A stretch of 64,000 nucleotides of DNA from SIG299 sp045593825 (GTDB taxonomy: Bacteria > Bacillota > Clostridia > Lachnospirales > Lachnospiraceae). The notes beneath the pieces are model-generated. The model was not told the origin of the DNA. It saw nothing but the letters and a program-made list of their open reading frames with translations, and ran no database searches. The translations under genes were made by a program, and so were the position numbers. The stretch covers positions 1 through 64,000 of the forward strand of contig JAZNXI010000177.1 of assembly GCA_045593825.1 (NCBI GenBank), read 5' to 3'. The stretch's first letter is position 1, and every line of letters starts with the position of its first letter. Of the stretch, positions 60,814 through 64,000 are shown piece after piece.

Positions 60814-62037
60814 TTAAGCTTCCTGATAAACTTTAATCAACTGTAACAAGAACTCCACAAGGCGCTCCATATCCTGCACCGGAACATACTCATACTTGCC
60901 GTGATAATTTTCGCCGCCGGTACAAAGATTCGGACAAGGAAGCCCCATAAAGGAAAGACGTGCGCCATCGGTGCCGCCGCGGATTGGAGTAATAATCGGA
61001 GCAATGCCAAGGTCTTCCATAGCCTTTGTGGCATTATCAATCAAGAACATATAAGGTTCCACTTTTTCCTTCATGTTGTAGTAGGAATCCTGCACTACAC
61101 AGTCCACGGTTCCTGCACCATACTTTTCATTTAAGAACGCTGCTGTTTTTTCAAAGCGGGCCTTCTTTTCTTCAAACTTCTGCTTGTCGTGGTCGCGGAT
61201 GATGTAGAAAAGTTCCGCTTCTTCCACACCGCCGGTCATGCGGTCCAAATGGAAAAAGCCTTCATAGCCTTCGGTGTATGCCGGATTCTGTGCTACCGGC
61301 AGCATCTGCTGAAATTCCATACCAACAAGCAAGGCATTTACCATCTTGCCCTTGGCAGAACCCGGATGAATGCTCTGTCCGTGAATCTTTAAACGGCCGG
61401 AAGCCGCATTAAAATTCTCATATTCAATTTCGCCAAGAGCGCCGCCGTCTACGGTATAAGCAAACTCAGCACCAAAACCTTCTACGTTAAAATGGTCCAC
61501 ACCGGCACCCACCTCCTCATCCGGAGTGAATGCAATCTGAATGGTTCCATGCGGAATAGACTTGTCAGAAAGTAAAATTTCTGCCATGGTCATAATTTCC
61601 GCAATACCGGCCTTATCGTCTGCACCAAGAAGGGTTGTACCGTCGGTAACAATTAAATCTTTGCCGACATTGTGACTTAAAGACGGGAACATGTCCGCAT
61701 CCATGGCAATATTCTCCGTTTCATTTAAAACAATTTTACCGCCATCGTAATTCTTTACAATACGCGGTTTTACATTGGCACCACTCATGGCCGGAGAGGT
61801 ATCCATATGTGCAAGAAAACCTAACACCGGCACCTTTTTATCGGAAGTAGCCGGAATGGTAGCATACACATAGCCAAACTCATCCATACGTGGATTTTGG
61901 GCACCGATTGCCGTAAGTTCTTCCACTAACATCTTTGCTAAGACTTTCTGCTTTTCACTGCTTGGGAAGCAGACCGCATCCTCCACAGACTCCGTATCTA
62001 CCGCTACATAATTCAAAAAACGTTCTATCACTTTCAT
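60814..62037 (-). CDS. pepT: Peptidase T (tripeptide aminopeptidase)
   Basis: A 407-residue M20 metallopeptidase of the PepT type. Metal-ligand and catalytic blocks are visible: LAHMDTSPAMSG, LLGADDKAGIAEIM, FTPDEEVGAG and the C-terminal RGGTDGARLSFMGLPCPNL. It removes N-terminal residues from tripeptides in the cytoplasm. TAGGAGG precedes the ATG. bioY follows directly. Confidence 0.96.
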   Translation of the reverse strand: MKVIERFLNYVAVDTESVEDAVCFPSSEKQKVLAKMLVEELTAIGAQNPRMDEFGYVYATIPATSDKKVPVLGFLAHMDTSPAMSGANVKPRIVKNYDGGKIVLNETENIAMDADMFPSLSHNVGKDLIVTDGTTLLGADDKAGIAEIMTMAEILLSDKSIPHGTIQIAFTPDEEVGAGVDHFNVEGFGAEFAYTVDGGALGEIEYENFNAASGRLKIHGQSIHPGSAKGKMVNALLVGMEFQQMLPVAQNPAYTEGYEGFFHLDRMTGGVEEAELFYIIRDHDKQKFEEKKARFEKTAAFLNEKYGAGTVDCVVQDSYYNMKEKVEPYMFLIDNATKAMEDLGIAPIITPIRGGTDGARLSFMGLPCPNLCTGGENYHGKYEYVPVQDMERLVEFLLQLIKVYQEA

Positions 62038-62110
62038 TATCTTTTCCTCCTAAATAATTCAATTAAATCAAACTGCTATTACTATACCACATTTCTCCCC
62101 CGCTGTACAG

Positions 62111-62139
62111 TTGACATTGCAGTAAAAATGCGATATTAT
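62111..62139 (+). promoter_or_regulatory. Sigma-A promoter of the CNNM/CorC gene
   Basis: TTGACA, a 17-nt spacer and TATTAT, 64 nt before the ATG. A TATAGT box on the opposite strand near 62081 probably serves pepT. Confidence 0.82.
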
Positions 62140-62202
62140 TATATGGTGTATATCCATATATATACAGCATAATAAATCTCAAAAAGGAGTGATATTTAAA
62201 AA

Positions 62203-63483
62203 ATGGACCCCAGTGTCGCGGCACAGTTAATCGTGCTCATTGTATTACTTTTATTATCCGCATTCTTTTCGTCTGCGGAAACCTCTTTAACTACGGTGAA
62301 TAAGCTCCGTATCCGAAGCCTTGTGGAGGAGGGCAATAAGCGTGCTAAAATGATTAGCAACCTTATTGAAAACCCATCCAAGATGATTAGCGCAATTTTG
62401 ATTGGTAACAACATTGTTAACATTGCTGCTTCCTCACTTACCACAACTCTCATCATCAACTTAGGATTAGGAACCTATACCGCTATCGGTACCGGAATTT
62501 TAACCCTGTTGGTTTTAATTTTTGGTGAGATTACCCCAAAGACTTTGGCTACCATTCATGCAGAGAAAATGGCATTTCTTTATGCACCTGTCATCAGCCT
62601 GCTGACCAGACTGCTTACACCGGTTATCTTTTTGCTTAACAAGTTGTCCGGCGTATTCCTGCTTCTGTTCCGCGTTGACCCAAATGCAAAAACCAATGTC
62701 ATGACAGAAAACGAATTACTCACCATCGTAGAAGTCAGCCATGAGGACGGCGTAATTGAAAGCGAAGAACGACTGATGATTACCAACGTGGTGGACTTTG
62801 GTGATTCCCTGGCAAAAGATGTTATGGTGCCACGTATCGACATGGCCTTTGCCGATGTGGAGATGACCTACGATGAGCTGGTAGCTGCCTTTGAAAAGGA
62901 TATGTACACCAGACTTCCGGTTTACAGCGAAACCCGTGACAATGTCATCGGTATTATCAACATGAAGGATGTCTTCTTTTTCCGCGGAAACAAAGAAGAT
63001 TTCAATATAAAAGATTTTTTACGTACTCCATATTTTACATATGAGTACAAAAAGACCTCTGAGCTTCTCCGCGAGCTCAAAAAGGCAACCAACTCTCTTG
63101 CTATCGTGCTTGATGAGTACGGTGCCACCGCAGGTCTTCTTACCATTGAAGATTTAATTGAAGAAATTGTCGGCGAAATCCGTGATGAATACGACACCGA
63201 CGAAGAAGATGCCATCCAAAAGACAGCCGAAAACGAATACACCATCCTCGGCACCACAAAGTTGGATGAAATCAACGAACTTTTAGAATTGGGCTTAGAG
63301 TCTGAAGACTACGACTCCATTGCCGGACATGTTATTCATCTCCTTGACCACCTTCCAACGGTGGGTGAAACCGTCACCGAAGGCGGATGCACCTATAAGG
63401 TACTGGCCATGGATAAAAACCGTATCGACAAAATCACTCTCGTCATCGACCCTGACTACACGGAGCCGGAAGACGAAGAATAG
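62203..63483 (+). CDS. CNNM/CorC-family membrane protein with CBS domains (second copy)
   Basis: A 426-residue paralogue of the protein at 38400-39749 with the more typical form: CNNM domain of four helices (SSAETSLTTVNKLRIRSL is the signature near the N-terminus), EVSHEDGVIESEERLMITNV linker, two CBS domains (KDVMVPRIDMAFADV; VLDEYGATAGLLTIEDLIEE) and a CorC_HlyC domain. Probably a Mg2+ or related cation exporter. AAAGGAG precedes the start. The ABC-F gene follows after 9 bp. Confidence 0.93.
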   Translation: MDPSVAAQLIVLIVLLLLSAFFSSAETSLTTVNKLRIRSLVEEGNKRAKMISNLIENPSKMISAILIGNNIVNIAASSLTTTLIINLGLGTYTAIGTGILTLLVLIFGEITPKTLATIHAEKMAFLYAPVISLLTRLLTPVIFLLNKLSGVFLLLFRVDPNAKTNVMTENELLTIVEVSHEDGVIESEERLMITNVVDFGDSLAKDVMVPRIDMAFADVEMTYDELVAAFEKDMYTRLPVYSETRDNVIGIINMKDVFFFRGNKEDFNIKDFLRTPYFTYEYKKTSELLRELKKATNSLAIVLDEYGATAGLLTIEDLIEEIVGEIRDEYDTDEEDAIQKTAENEYTILGTTKLDEINELLELGLESEDYDSIAGHVIHLLDHLPTVGETVTEGGCTYKVLAMDKNRIDKITLVIDPDYTEPEDEE

Positions 63484-63492
63484 GAATTTACT

Positions 63493-64000
63493 ATGATACT
63501 TGCATGTAACAACATTACAAAAAGTTTTGGTGAAAAGGAAATCCTTTGCGGGGTTTCCTTTCACATTAATGACAACGAAAAAGCAGCCATTGTAGGCATC
63601 AACGGTGCCGGAAAGTCCACCTTGTTCAAAATCATTGTAGGGGAACTTTCCTCCGACACCGGAGAAGTAACCTTTTCTAAAGGTTCCACCTACGGCTATC
63701 TTTCCCAGCACCAGGATTTAACCTCCGAAAACACCATCTACGAGGAGCTTCTTTCCACCAAGGCAGACGTTCTCCGCCTGGAAGAAAGCATCCGTGCTCT
63801 GGAGCAGGAAATGAAGCACATGGAAGGAGAAGCCTTAGAGCAGGCACTCTCCACCTACTCCCGCTTAAACCATGAATTCGAAATCCAGAATGGGTACGCC
63901 TACCGCAGCGAAGTTGTGGGCATTTTAAAGGGTCTCGGTTTTGAGGAATCCGAATTTGAAAAATGCGTCAACACCCTCTCCGGGGGCCAGAAAACAAGAA
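63493..64000 (+). CDS. ABC-F family ATPase, N-terminal part
   Basis: The frame is open from ATG at 63493 to the window edge (169 codons). It has a first ATPase domain with Walker A VGINGAGKST, the helical arm segment (VLRLEESIRALEQEMKHMEG) and signature LSGGQKTR at the edge. It is the housekeeping type (like YfmR/Uup/EttA-related), not the Lsa type seen at 24.8 kb; exact subfamily needs the missing second half. Confidence 0.87.
   Translation, partial: MILACNNITKSFGEKEILCGVSFHINDNEKAAIVGINGAGKSTLFKIIVGELSSDTGEVTFSKGSTYGYLSQHQDLTSENTIYEELLSTKADVLRLEESIRALEQEMKHMEGEALEQALSTYSRLNHEFEIQNGYAYRSEVVGILKGLGFEESEFEKCVNTLSGGQKTR

Noticed and set aside
1..64000. Prophage, insertion sequence, integrative element or CRISPR array
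   Set aside because: No integrase, transposase, phage structural gene, cas gene or regularly spaced repeat was found; the unusual domain fusions lie in ordinary chromosomal context.

Overview
The window reads as a chromosomal segment of a low-to-mid G+C anaerobic Firmicute of class Clostridia, most likely family Lachnospiraceae. This rests on the gene order rex-acpS-nnr-alr-mazF, a T-box-controlled thrS, PduL-type phosphotransacylase, clostridial sigma-A promoters and strong AGGAGG ribosome binding sites; genus cannot be fixed from sequence alone. Nearly all of it is coding, with most genes on the minus strand. I see no rRNA, tRNA, CRISPR array, insertion sequence or prophage.

Layout. 1-14.5 kb: a lipoprotein fragment, a PhoR/WalK-like two-component pair behind comEA, small transporters, a DUF11 protein, PduL with a CDF metal transporter, a chemoreceptor with a very Lys-rich N-terminal tail, and a heterodimeric ABC exporter. 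A LacI-family repressor sits upstream of the exporter, and both carry almost the same 20-bp palindrome at their promoters. 14.5-24.7 kb: a polyprenol/diacylglycerol kinase-like protein, DUF membrane proteins with an XRE regulator, a DUF1653 protein, a RACo-like ferredoxin/ASKHA protein coupled to a GH4 glycosidase, an ECF sigma factor with a putative anti-sigma, a GNAT enzyme, and an unusual XRE-orotate phosphoribosyltransferase fusion.

24.8-28.3 kb is the most unusual stretch. An Lsa-type ABC-F gene is preceded by a 16-codon leader ORF and a hairpin. Immediately upstream lies a single ORF joining a zinc-peptidase-like domain to an aminoglycoside-phosphotransferase-like kinase. Its roughly 210-nt leader contains two sets of mutually exclusive hairpins. 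This looks like an attenuation-controlled stress or resistance locus.

28.4-44 kb: a protein with tandem Cys/His repeats, a candidate small RNA, thrS with its T-box and a 2H phosphoesterase, a nitroreductase, a DMT transporter, a HelD-like helicase carrying what looks like a GH31 N-terminal domain, and the long rex-acpS-nnr-alr-mazF-CNNM-rlmH cluster. 44-64 kb: an unrecognised protein, a HAD phosphatase, two tandem 628-residue LacI-sensor/GGDEF proteins, a ferredoxin-containing aldo/keto reductase, methionine/folate one-carbon genes (MetH-like and Hcy-methyltransferase/MTHFR), acetyltransferases, a kinase and a beta-lactamase-fold hydrolase, an HTH pseudogene broken by a deletion in its DNA-binding domain, bioY-pepT, a second CNNM/CorC protein, and the start of another ABC-F gene at the right edge.

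Starts were chosen by ribosome binding site and overlap, so several differ from the longest open frame; each case is noted. All family assignments are by reading sequence and motifs; no search was run.
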